From assembly GCF_032854445.1 (NCBI RefSeq), contig NC_088305.1, positions 19,019,717-19,083,716 on the forward strand: 64,000 nt of DNA, given 5' to 3'. The position numbers and the translations under genes are program-made. The notes beneath the pieces are model-generated. The model saw only the letters and a list, made by a program, of their open reading frames with translations, was not told the DNA's origin and ran no database searches. Origin of the DNA: Liolophura sinensis (taxonomy: Eukaryota; Mollusca; Polyplacophora; Chitonida; Chitonidae). This document shows positions 8,586-18,299 of the stretch, in pieces; positions within the stretch are counted from its first letter, which is position 1, and each line of letters begins with the position of its first letter.

Positions 8586-10246
8586 TAAAAAGTCATACTC
8601 GAGAGGTAAAACCACAGTTTCTCATGCAGGAGGGGTAATTAGTAATCGCTAGACCCAATATAAAGTAAACGCCATTTTAGTCTGAACCAAATTTAAAACC
8701 CGGTTTAAATTCTAATACACTTTTGAACAACTGGGCCCAGGAGTTTAAATCAATTTTCTTGAACTGGTCGACGTGAGTATATGACTGTCCCACCAACCTC
8801 ACTTCTCATCTACAGGGTGTGTCATTAACAGTTGCTAGTAGTTCAGTTTCCTACCTTACCAATATTATCTTGTTTCTACTTTAATTAGAACTTGGAGAGG
8901 TCACCTGTAGAAAAGGTTTTATAACACAGTGAAATTTATAGTTTTAATACTGTATGTAGACATATCTGTATTGGATTGGTACGGGGGATGTTACTCGTAA
9001 ACAGCTATCTACGGCAATACACGGAAATATATATGGTGTCGAAAGGAGGCGCCTCAGTCGGTTAGCGCTCTAGCGCAGCGTAATGACCCAGAAGCCGCTC
9101 ACCAATGCGGTCGCTTTGAGTTCAAGTCCAGCTCATGCTGGCTTTCTCTCCGGCCATAAGTGGGAAGTAATCTGCGGATGGTCGTGGGTTTCCGACGGGC
9201 TGAGCACCATCGCATCAATAAAATATTCTTAAGAACGGCGTAGAAACACCAACCAATATAAATTTTAAAAAATCATACATCAGAGATAACTAACCACATT
9301 TTCTTCTCTAGGAAGGGTAATTATTAAGCGCTAGACACTGATAAAAATGAACAATCTTTGAACTGGCCGTCCCATCAACCACACTTTTCCACACATGACA
9401 AGGGCCGGGTAATTGCCATACATTCTCTTACAGGAATAGTAATTAACCACACATCTTTCTGCAGGATAAGAAAATCAACCACACATTGTCTACGGCAGTT
9501 GTATGATTACCAGCATTTCCTCATACCGGAGGAGTAATTGACCATCCTCTCCGAACATACGTGGGAAGTCATCTGTGAATGGTCGTGGGTTTCCTCCAAA
9601 CTGGGCACCGTCGTATAAATTAAATATTCTTCAGTACCGTGTAAAACACCAATCAAAATAAATTTAAAAAGTCATACTCGAGAGGTAAAACCACAGTTTC
9701 TCATGCAGGAGGGGTAATTAGTAATCGCTAGACCCAATATAAAGTAAACGCCATTTTAGTCTGAACCAAATTTAAAACCCGGTTTAAATTCTAATACACT
9801 TTTGAACAACTGGGCCCAGGAATTTAAATCAATTTTCTTGAACTGGTCGACGTGAGTATATGACTGTCCCACCAACCTCACTTCTCATCTACAGGGTGTG
9901 TCATTAACAGTTGCTAGTAGTTCAGTTTCCTACCTTACCAATATTATCTTGTTTCTACTTTAATTAGAACTTGGAGAGGTCACCTGTAGAAAAGGTTTTA
10001 TAACACAGTGAAATTTATAGTTTTAATACTGTATGTAGACATATCTGTATTGGATTGGTACGGGGGATGTTACTCGTAAACAGCTATCTACGGCAATACA
10101 CGGAAATATATATGGTGTCGAAAGGAGGCGCCTCAGTCGGTTAGCGCGCTAGCGCAGCGTAATGACCCAGAAGCCGCTCACCAATGCGGTCGCTGTGAGT
10201 TCAAGTCCAGCTCATGCTGGCTTTCTCTCCGGCCATAAGTGGGAAG
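8089..10246 (+). repeat. Recent 1,079-bp tandem duplication in intron 1
   Basis: Two near-identical 1,079-bp units, about 8089-9167 and 9168-10246. Offsets of landmarks are constant at 1,079 (gtagaaac at 8161 and 9240; cctcagtcgg at 9052 and 10131). I noticed one difference inside (gggcccaggag against gggcccaggaa) and another in the SINE head. The junction lies within an 8-bp match (gtgggaag, 9160-9167) inside two SINE copies, so the SINE at 9052-9263 is a hybrid. Confidence 0.85.
9050..9263 (+). mobile_element. Hybrid SINE at the duplication junction
   Basis: The 5' part (cctcagtcggttagc to ggccataagtgggaag) matches the full SINE at 10130, while the 3' part (taatctgcggatgg to accaaccaatataaat) matches the degenerate SINE at 7988-8185. 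No single SINE family copy elsewhere combines the two, so it is a recombination product. Confidence 0.7.
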
Positions 10247-10384
10247 GTCTGACAGCAGCCTGCGGATGGTCGTGGGTTTCCCCCGGGCTGCGCCCGGTTT
10301 CCTCCCACCATAATGCTGGCCGCTGTCGTATAAGTGAAATATTCTTAAGTACGGCGTTAAACACCAATCAAATAAATAAATAAA
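10130..10384 (+). mobile_element. tRNA-derived SINE, unit 1
   Basis: A tRNA-like head (cctcagtcggttagcgc for box A, GTTCAAGTCC for box B), a conserved body (ctgcggatggtcgtgggttt) and a tail with accaatcaaataaataaa. Its first bases are missing because a deletion fused it to intron sequence ending gaaaggaggcg; in units 4 and 6 that intron sequence and the SINE are more than 1.2 kb apart. Confidence 0.8.
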
Positions 10385-10777
10385 TATCCTATCTCTCCAC
10401 CGCTACACCATAATACGCATGGAAGGCAAGATACCCCGCTACTCTAAATAACAGTTCTGCGATCTCCTGCCATTGGAAGAAAAGCTAGGAAACGCCAAAA
10501 TGCGAGTATGTCCGCTTGAGCTCACAAAGAGTGTACAACTATCAGTGACAGCCTTGAAGAAATATCCTTTTTCGGGATTACGACATGTTGCATCTCGTTT
10601 CTCGCTGCAACTCGTGCCTTTTGCACTCGAATTAATGTTACCACTAGTCTAGCAAGTCCGAAGTACGGCGTTCCACAACCAAGCCAAATCAAATCCAAGA
10701 CAAGGTCTAACACTACTGATACATCTTAATGCGAAACAGTTCACTTGAAAATTAGCAGATATTTTTGCTTTTTTCAG
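10385..10777 (+). other. Intron 3' part and acceptor, unit 1
   Basis: Matches the 3' ends of the other type II introns. It ends in a pyrimidine tract and AG (ttgcttttttcag, AG at 10776-10777). A SINE tail remnant is present around 10650-10690. Nothing coding seen. Confidence 0.6.
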
Positions 10778-11346
10778 GCGATGTGTCCGAAAAGAGAACG
10801 GTGGAGGAGATTTTCAAGGTCGTCGACGAGGACTTCGGTGGCTCCTTGTACGCTATTCTCCACACAGCTGGCGTTATGCCACCCATAAATGATGAAGACC
10901 CAGAGAAAACGTTTGAGGCCTTCACAAAACTGTACCAGAAGGCCTTTTGGCGGCTGGTGGGGCGAGGAGTGCCTTACATGGAGAAGTCACCACACGGGGG
11001 TCGGATCGTAGTACTTTCCAGCCCTGGAGTCAACCTAATGTCCTCACCTAGACCCTTCTACCTAATGGCTGGTTGCGGAAAGGCGGCGCTTGAGTACTTG
11101 ACCCGGCACTATGCACTCGTATTGGCCCCCAAACGTATCACGTGCAATGTGGTGATCCCGGGTATTACAAAGACTAAGGCGTGGAAGGAAATAGACCCAA
11201 CGGAACTTGCCGAAAGACGGTGTCTCATGAAGGAAGTCATCCAACCGGAGGATGTCGGAGCAGCACTGGCATTTCTCGTCTCCCCAAAAGCGCGTTTTAT
11301 CACCGGTGCGTTTCTACCAGTGGATGGGGGACTTATGTTTGTGTGA
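10778..11346 (+). CDS. SDR exon 2, unit 1 (type II), open
   Basis: Open 569-bp exon 2 coding residues 77-265 of the SDR. Visible: GDVSEK (Asp78 at the cofactor strand), HTAG at 105-108 in place of NNAG, SSPG at 157-160, Tyr171 and Lys178 (YLMAGCGK), PGITKT at 204-209, and the C-terminal FLPVDGGLMFV. Type II traits are GVMPPINDE and EYLTRHYA. Position 158, aligned with the classical catalytic Ser, is Ser here but Asn in units 0, 2, 5 and 6. Private changes include Asp123 to Glu, Glu127 to Lys, Pro130 to Gln and Glu138 to Gly. Its own exon 1 (7295) is frameshifted, so function depends on another exon 1 or is lost. Confidence 0.8.
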
Positions 11347-11394
11347 CTCGGTGTGAAGGCGATGCCTATGCGACATTTGTGGGGGAGAAAAGCC

Positions 11395-11465
11395 TCTACG
11401 GACTGGCTTAAAGGCGGTGTCCCATGATGGAGGATGTCCGGCGGATGTCAGGGCAGCATATGCAT
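11395..11465 (+). repeat. Diverged copy of the SDR coding segment, unit 1
   Basis: Type II version of the 3' secondary copy: ctacggactggct, ggcggtgtcccatgatgga and gcggatgtcagggcagca align with coding DNA around 11204-11270. It has small deletions relative to the type I version. Confidence 0.7.
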
Positions 11466-11929
11466 CAAATAATACACCAATCAAATCAATAAGTAAATTA
11501 GTTAAACACCCAGATTAAGAACATATTGTTATACCCCTCTCGGGCAAAAATCCCATATTTTGGGGAATTTCCTGACAGCAGAAGTATCAAACCAATCAGT
11601 TAAGGTTTATTTGTGTTAGCTATTTGTCAGTTCGGTGATAGAAACTCCGATATTTTTACTCAGGTATATAATGCTTACAGGGATACGAATCGACGCTTAT
11701 TGGGTGACAGTTGAGATAGGGTTTCGTGGGTTGATTCTTGCAGCATTGGTTACGAGTTGCTGAGTGGGGTACCTCTTATCGAGCTACGCGGTTCCGAGAG
11801 TTACGGAGAGAAACAGTCCCAAAGTGTGTCGTATTGACGGTGAATAGTGAGTGCTTGGGGTTTAATCTCGTGCTAAACAATTTTTGAGTCCAACGAAGGA
11901 ATCCTTAGAGTGCATGTAATTAAATCGAT

Positions 11930-12095
11930 TTCCATCGCTCTTTTATCTAGTGCTGTTTCACTGAGACGCTTTACCGAAGGCAAGTAAGCAGCCCCGCCCG
12001 AGCTATTATACTGATACGGGTCAACCAGTCGTTGCACTATCCCCTTCATACTGAACTGCCAAGCGAAGAAGTTACAACTTCCTCTTTTAAGGTCC
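11930..12095 (+). repeat. Direct-repeat homologue, type II version
   Basis: Matches the ~160-bp direct repeats of units 2 and 5 (gctcttttatctagtgctg, gggtcaaccagtcgttgca, agttacaacttcctctttt). Type II units keep only one copy (also 39780-39940 and 60165-60325). Confidence 0.65.
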
Positions 12096-12111
12096 TAGGT
12101 GTGACTCGTCT

Positions 12112-12245
12112 CTCCAGCAACCTGCGGATGGCCGTGGGTTCCCCCAGGGCTCGGCCCGATTTTCTCCCACCATAATGCTGGCCGCCGTCGTATAAGTGAA
12201 ATATTCTAGACTACGGTGTAAAATATCAATCAAATAAATAAATAG
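12112..12245 (+). mobile_element. 5'-truncated SINE, unit 1 downstream
   Basis: Only the body and tail of the SINE: ctgcggatggccgtgggtt to tataagtgaaatattcta and a tail of caaataaataaata. Orthologous copies lie at 39955-40096 and 60344-60482. Confidence 0.7.
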
Positions 12246-12583
12246 GTGTGAATCGACTCAGAATTGACCCTGGATCTACCGCCTCCCCAAACGGGCGTTC
12301 ACAGTCACACTGAATCTTCCCGGTAAAATAAATTGATGTCATCCGCATGTTCCTACAAATTAACTAACCTGTTCTTAGGTTGGCCTCACCAAAAATAGTC
12401 TGCCAATGATACAAACTGACAGAACCATTTTTGAGGGTCTACAGTACTGCGGCCATCATCTCGATAACTCACTGTTATGATATAGGCTCGGGAAATGAGA
12501 TTCGTTTTCACTAGCAGACGTACCTAAATGCCATGACCCTAACAGGTTAGTAACACAGGGACCACACGATTGAGGTTGGTCGA

Positions 12584-12990
12584 TGCTAGGGAAGGCTTAA
12601 TGTGCGTGTGAACAACGGTAAATGTTCTCCGCATTCAATCCGACACATTCGGGACTGTTTCTCTCCGTAACTCTCCCAACAGCGTTCGATATCAACTGAA
12701 GTTATTTTGTGGAACTTGTACATATTTGACAGGGTTAAATCTCAGCTCTGCCACGGAAGATTTAATGTGCGTGTAAGCAGCGGTAAATGTTCCTTGCCAT
12801 CAATCCGATACATCTGGGACAGTTTCTCTCCGTAACTCTCCCAACTGAAGACATCTTTTGGAACTTGTACATATTTGACACATTAAATCTTAGTTCTGCT
12901 AGGGAAGATTTAATGTGCGTGTGAACAGCGGTAAACGTTCCTTGCTATCAACCCCACATGCATTTGTGGCTGTTTGGCTCCATAACTCTG
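12584..12990 (+). repeat. Tandem repeat of ~150-166 bp, three copies, unit 1
   Basis: Copies begin at 12584, 12750 and 12898 with g(g/a)aagatttaatgtgcgtg, followed by gcggtaaatgttcc and gtttctctccgtaactctc. Type I units have one copy (about 29307, 53282). The same three-copy array is at 40436-40850 and 60823-61235. Confidence 0.8.
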
Positions 12991-13368
12991 ACAACAACGA
13001 TGCTCAATAAGAGCTAACCCACTCCGCAACTACCTTGGTTACGCTTGAATAAAAGACACGGCCAGTATAATTCCCAGGGAACAGGTCGAGAGACCAAAAT
13101 ATCTGCGCAATGTTAAAGGTGGAGAAAACAAAAAGTTCAGATGAAAGAGTCGAAAAATTAGTGGTAAATGTGGTCAACTTTTTTGGGGGGGGCAGGGGGG
13201 CGATTTTTACTGCTTAATGAATATATTTGCACTAGAATTTGGTCTTTTCACCTAAGGAATGTGTTTAACCTGGATTTTGATAATATTCATAGACAACAAA
13301 TTTACATTCAAATTTATTGGACATGCATCACATCCTTAATTAGACCAGTGTCATCCAAAAAGAATATA

Positions 13369-13630
13369 CGGGCCTCCGTGACTCAGTCGGTTAGCGCGAT
13401 AGCGCAGCGTAATGACCCAGGAGCCTCTCACCAATGCGGTCGCTGTGAGTTCAAGTCCAGCTCATGCTGGCTTCCTCTCCGGCCGTAAGTGGGAAGGTCT
13501 GACAGCAACCTGCGGATGGTCGTGGGTTTCCCCCGGGCTGTGCCCGGTTTCCACCCACCATAATGCTGGCCGCCGTCGTAAAAGTGAAATATTCTTGAGT
13601 ACGGCGTAAAACACCAATCAAAAAAAAAAA
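13369..13630 (+). mobile_element. Full-length tRNA-derived SINE with target-site duplication
   Basis: Head gcctccgtgactcagtcgg, box B GTTCAAGTCC, body and accaatca-A tail. It is flanked by atccaaaaagaatata (13353-13368) and atccaaaaagactata (13631-13646), a 16-bp target duplication with one mismatch. Orthologous insertions at 41225 and 61605 have the same flanks. Confidence 0.85.
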
Positions 13631-13646
13631 ATCCAAAAAGACTATA

Positions 13647-15174
13647 CACCAAATTGTGGTCCGAAATACCCACCATACCAAATATTTTTAAATGTCCTTT
13701 TCTCCTTAAACAAAAAACCTAAAAAAAACACCTAAAAAAAAATAAAATAATAAAAGCCAAAAAATCTCGCCCTGTTTTCATCTGGTTTTGGCATCAACTT
13801 TATATTTTCTTCTCCGAGATCGATGCTTAGTAATAACAAACCAAAAATCGAAATCAAAAATGGCAATTTTTCCTTCAGACGAGGCAGTGAGATTTTAATT
13901 TACAGTATGAAGATCGTCGTAAACCAAAAAAATATTTCTAAAGAAACTTTCATGTATATATTTCCAGATGCTGACAGAGTTTCATTTTCGTTAACGTTTA
14001 TTTTCAAAAGTAAATCATAAACGTTATAATGTGATCAGTTTTGGCATATTTTGACAAACTTAAAATGCGTACTTTTGCCATGGTCCAAGAGGCATCCTCC
14101 GTAGTACAGTGAATTAACGAAGTGAACATAGAAAGCAGGTAGTACCACCACAAAGAGTTCGAATGTTCTTTTTTTTTTCTTCTTTTTCTTTTTTTTTTTT
14201 TTTGTCTTTGGAAATATACTTTTGCCTGAGTAAAGATATAGGCCACCTTCCATTAAATAAATCTTATGAATTAAAATGCATAAGCAGCATGTGGTAACCA
14301 GAGCAAATCCATATGAATCTTCCTTAGGAGAGCACGTGGTCGGCCATCATTGACACTGTCATCCACGGTATGAGTATAGTGAAATTATTAGGCCGAAAGT
14401 TACATTTGTTATATCTGCGTGTATTTCAACTCACTGGTGCATAACTGAGTGCTCAAGAATTTTTCAGGCGGTGATTTTTTCCCCCTGTTTTTGATTTGAT
14501 GACTTATATATTGCTTCGGTGCATGTTTGGAGCTTTAAAAAACGCGTACTTCTTTTCCTACCAGTGTGTCGGCATCTGTCACTCACAGTTATAGTCAGTT
14601 TCGATTCTTAAGGTGCATAGTATCAAGAGAAGGGGCCGATTGCCCGCCTTACCATATCAGGTCCTTTCAGCACAAAAATTTTGTCAAATAATTTAGTTTC
14701 TAAATAACCTAAAACCAGTTTCCTATCTTTAGCCAGCAGACCATTATCATTTAGATTATTATATAGTCATTTCCAAATCATCCTGACGATCGACCAGCCA
14801 AGAGATTAGACAAACAGAGCGACTTAATATATAGAGCTGCTTAATTACTTGTCACAACTACAGATATTGATAGCAAATTGTGGTATGTATGTATTAATGC
14901 AACAGGTGCGCGCGCAGGCCACATCACGAGGTGACGCTGACACGACACAAGGGTCTCGCTCTACAGTACAGCTGAACCACATCAGCTCACCAAGTCAAAC
15001 GATCTTAACCTATTCGTCCGCCCACTGCATAAACCTCCTTGTCACATCCAGGTGGATGTGTCTCTCAGTCGTATCGCAACACAGATTTAACTCGTTCTTA
15101 CGCGTCTGAAGAGGCACAGACAAAGCCTTTGCTGTCACCAAGTGCGGACATCAGTATAACGTCGTTCAGTGAGA
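13647..15174 (+). other. Upstream region of SDR exon 1, unit 2
   Basis: Homologous to 5940-7294 from about 13826 on, but the part with the TATA candidate is replaced by other AT- and A-rich sequence (13680-13820). A T-rich tract is at 14167-14204. No gene recognised. Confidence 0.5.
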
Positions 15175-15403
15175 ATGGATGGTCAACATGAGCCATCAGA
15201 TTCCCCCACCAACGGGTTGACTGACCACGGAGCGATTCTCCTTACCGGCGGCACCACTGGAATCGGGCTGGGCACAGCCCAGGAGCTCGTGCTACTCGGT
15301 TTTCGCAAGTTCATCTTAGGGTATGCTACACATGACGAACACGCCAATGTGGCCAAAAGTAGCCTGGAACAGAACAAAGGGGTTAAGGTGGTTCTGGTCA
15401 AAG
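15175..15403 (+). CDS. SDR exon 1, unit 2 (intact)
   Basis: Intact 229-bp exon coding residues 1-76 plus one base. The ATG is chosen because all copies share it and the frame upstream varies. Residues 21-31 (ILLTGGTTGIG) form the first strand and glycine-rich turn of the NAD(P)-binding Rossmann fold. The exon ends KVVLVK then G, at donor GTGAGT (15404), phase 1. Residue 62 is Ser where the other copies have Asn. Its normal partner exon 2 at 24918 is split by a LINE, so this promoter and exon may be orphaned or may splice further downstream. Confidence 0.85.
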
Positions 15404-15599
15404 GTGAGTGAGCATATACGGCTATTCGCTATCTGTATGTAGATGTCGGCCTGGTCAAATTTTCGATCCTTATGATAGGCCTACTTGTGGCTGTTTAATT
15501 CGGCCATCCTCTCTTGTACAGAGGGAGTAAGACTTGAAGACACGGTAACTGGACTACTTAGTGTGAAGTTGCACTGGCTGCCCTATCATGGCGACCACA

Positions 15600-16475
15600 T
15601 TTTCTCATTCGGGAGCCGGCTCTGCCCGGTTTCCTCCCACCATAATGGTGTCGGCCGTCGTATAAGCGAAATATTTTTGAGTATGGCGTAAAACACCAAT
15701 CACATCAAATCAAATCAAATCAAATCTCATTCGGGAGAGGTAATTAACAAGCACTATAGACACGGATAAGAGAAGTACGGTGTAATTCACCACACTTTCT
15801 CATACAGAAGGTGTAATTCACCACACTTTCTCATACACGAGAGGTACGTCAGTAACCGCACATATATGATTAGCTTGCCAGCGCGGCGAAATAACCCAAG
15901 AGCGTCTCACTAATGCGGTCGATATGAGCTCAAGTCCAGCTCATGCTGGCTTCCTCTCCGACCATACGTGGGAAGTAATCTGCGGATGGTCGTGGGTTTC
16001 CGACGGGCTGACCACCATCGTATCAATAAAAAATATTCTTAAGAACGGCGTAGAAACACCAACCAATATAAATTTTATAAAATCATACATGAGAGATAAC
16101 TAACCACATTTTCTCCTCTAGGAAGGGTAATTATTAAGCGCTAGACACTTATAAAAGTGAACAATCTTTGAACTGGCCGTCCCATCAACCACACTTTTCC
16201 ATACATGACAAGGGGTAATTGCCATACATTCTCTTACAGGAATGGTAATTAACCACACATCTTCCTGCAGGATAAGTAAATCAACCACACATTGTCTACG
16301 GCAATTGTATGATTACCAGCATTTCCTCATACTGGAGGAGTAATTGACCATCCTCTCCGACCATACGTGGGAAGTCATCTGCGGATGGTCGTGGGTTTCC
16401 TCCGAACTGGGCACCGTCATATAAATTAAATAGTCTTGAGTACGGCGTAAAATACCAATCAAAATAAATTTAAAA
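15600..16475 (+). repeat. Degenerate SINE pieces and ~30-bp repeats in intron 1, unit 2
   Basis: SINE 3' piece at about 15605-15730, longer SINE at about 15872-16080 and a 3' piece at about 16345-16475. Between them lie ~30-bp units such as gtaattcaccacactttctc, repeated back to back at 15781-15840. Confidence 0.7.
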
Positions 16476-18036
16476 AGTCATACACGAGAGGTAAAACCAC
16501 ATTTTCTCATGCAGGAGGGGTAATTAGTAAGCGCTAGACCTAATATAAAGTAAACGCCATTTTAATATGAACCAAATTTAATACCCGGTTTAAATTCTAA
16601 TACACTTTTGAACAACTGGGCCCAGTAGTTTAAATCAATTTTCTGGAACTGGTCGAAGTGAGTAATTTGTGTCGGACTATATATGACTGTCCCACCAACC
16701 TCACTTCTCATCTACAGGGTGTGTCATTAACAGTTGCTAGTAGTTCAGTTTCCTACTTTACCAATATTATCTTGTTTCTACTTTAATTAGAACTTGGAGA
16801 GGTCACCTGTAGAAAAGGTTTTATAACACAGTGAAGTTTATAGTTTTAATGCTGTATATAGACATATCTGTATTGGATTGGTACGGGGGATGTTACTCGT
16901 AAACAGATCTCGACGGCAATAAACGGAAATATATATGGTGTCGAAAGGAGGCGCCTACCGTCCACATATACTAGTATATAACAATTAGCAAAATAATTAA
17001 ATGTCACGCTTGAGAAACTGATACAGGAAACAATTGAAGTAATTTAACTATTCTTATTTTAAGAACGTATTATCCGATAAACTAAATTTTCACATATACG
17101 TGTTGTTGTTTTTTTTTTTTGTTGTTTTTTATTTGTTTTGTTGTTTTGTTTTTGTTTTGTTGTTTTTTGTTGTTTTTTTTTTTTGTTAGTTTTTCTGGGT
17201 AGAGGATACCGGAGTGCATAAAACACAGACCTTTAACAAGTTACTTACAAACTTTCCCGCATATGACTTAGGCCTATAGATGATTCGGCATGCAAGGAGT
17301 CAAGGACGAGACAGGATGGGGGCTCACAAACTAACGCAGCTGAAATGCAAGATTTTTCGGTACATACTGGCCATCTCGGACAGCCGGGTCTGTCGGCCCA
17401 ACGGTGCCGTTAGCAGCTGGCGTGGAATCAAGCAGAACGCGAGAACCCCCAATTGTCTTGTCTCAACCTGCGTGGACTCGCTAAAGAGCCGAATCGGCTC
17501 ATTGGCCTTTGTTCAAGTTAAGTCGTCTTTAACGAATGTTAGACTCTGTTAGACATACGACCACGCATGCGTCGTCGACCACGCAGTGTCACCAAGCCAC
17601 AACAATACTGAGAGTGGAGTGATCTACATGTACTCTTCCTAGTCAGAAAACATTGTGAAAAGGACTCCATTAAGGTTACATGGGCGCATCGATTTTCCTT
17701 ACTATTTATCAAGCAAACTTTAACGTCAGAAATATATATACCCTAACTTTTGCATTTTACCATGCCATACCGCCCCATGCAGCTTCCACCTTTCTCTTGA
17801 ACATATCAAAAAATTCAACCGAGCATGACCACCTTTTTTAGCTAATGTTGCTGGATGTGTTTCCATGACATTTTATCACCATGGTAGTTCCTAACCTCCA
17901 GGAAGGTCAGTGACAAGACTGGGCCAGAAGTTTCCATTTCTATCCAATAAAATTCTGATATTTTTAACGAGGTGCAAAATAGCCATGCAAAAATATAAAT
18001 GTATCAACAACCTATAAAGTCAATGTGGCAGAATTA
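16476..18036 (+). other. Intron 1 of unit 2, left of the LINE
   Basis: No gene recognised. It holds a T/G-rich low-complexity tract (17100-17190) and a block at 17215-17430 that recurs at 33280-33500, 36910-37140, 44040-44270 and 57325-57550. The stretch about 17430-17785 exists here and at 33510-33895 but is missing from the 37, 44 and 57 kb copies, which share one deletion junction. Confidence 0.55.
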
Positions 18037-18048
18037 TCTCCACCCCTC
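18037..18048. repeat. Left target-site duplication of LINE copy 2
   Basis: tctccacccctc, matching tttccactcctc at 23941-23952 on the other side of the element with two differences. Confidence 0.6.
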
Positions 18049-18299
18049 GGGGGGGGGGGGGTTGGGGATTGAGATTAATTTGTAATGGCGTTTTCCCATC
18101 CAAGTTGAATGATGCACGCCAATAACGGAACGCTGAATAAATTATTTTTCCACGAGAACTAAGCCTTTACACAGCTGTCGTAAAGAACACCGATGGTATA
18201 AGGATACACGCGTGGACAGTAAAGAAGGGGAATGTTAACACATTGAGTCCACAGAAAATGCTAGGCTTTGACCCCAGACAAATTACGCATACTCAAACA

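Larger units (their letters stand above)
11742..13045. repeat. Imperfect inverted repeat downstream of exon 2, unit 1
   Basis: The left arm 11742-11840 (gcattggttacgagttgc, gagttacggagagaaacag) is met in reverse complement by 12951-13045 (ccactccgcaactacc, ttggttacgc). Parts of the arm also recur inverted inside the tandem repeats at 12637-12692 and 12800-12845. Equivalent pairs occur at 28568-28665 / 29352-29446, 39574-39670 / 40801-40895, 52541-52638 / 53335-53420 and 59967-60064 / 61188-61282. It may be an old foldback or non-autonomous DNA element; no transposase is seen. Confidence 0.65.

Noticed and set aside
13384-13460. tRNA gene candidates at SINE heads
   Set aside because: Box A and box B are present, but the sequence continues into the SINE body and tail without a tRNA 3' half.
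15183-15401. Antisense frame opposite SDR exon 1 in every unit
   Set aside because: A shadow of the coding strand; it follows exon 1 conservation and has no features of its own.
17280-17552. Frame in the recurring intron block (also 36999, 44115, 57335)
   Set aside because: Frame and length change between units because of deletions; no family recognised.
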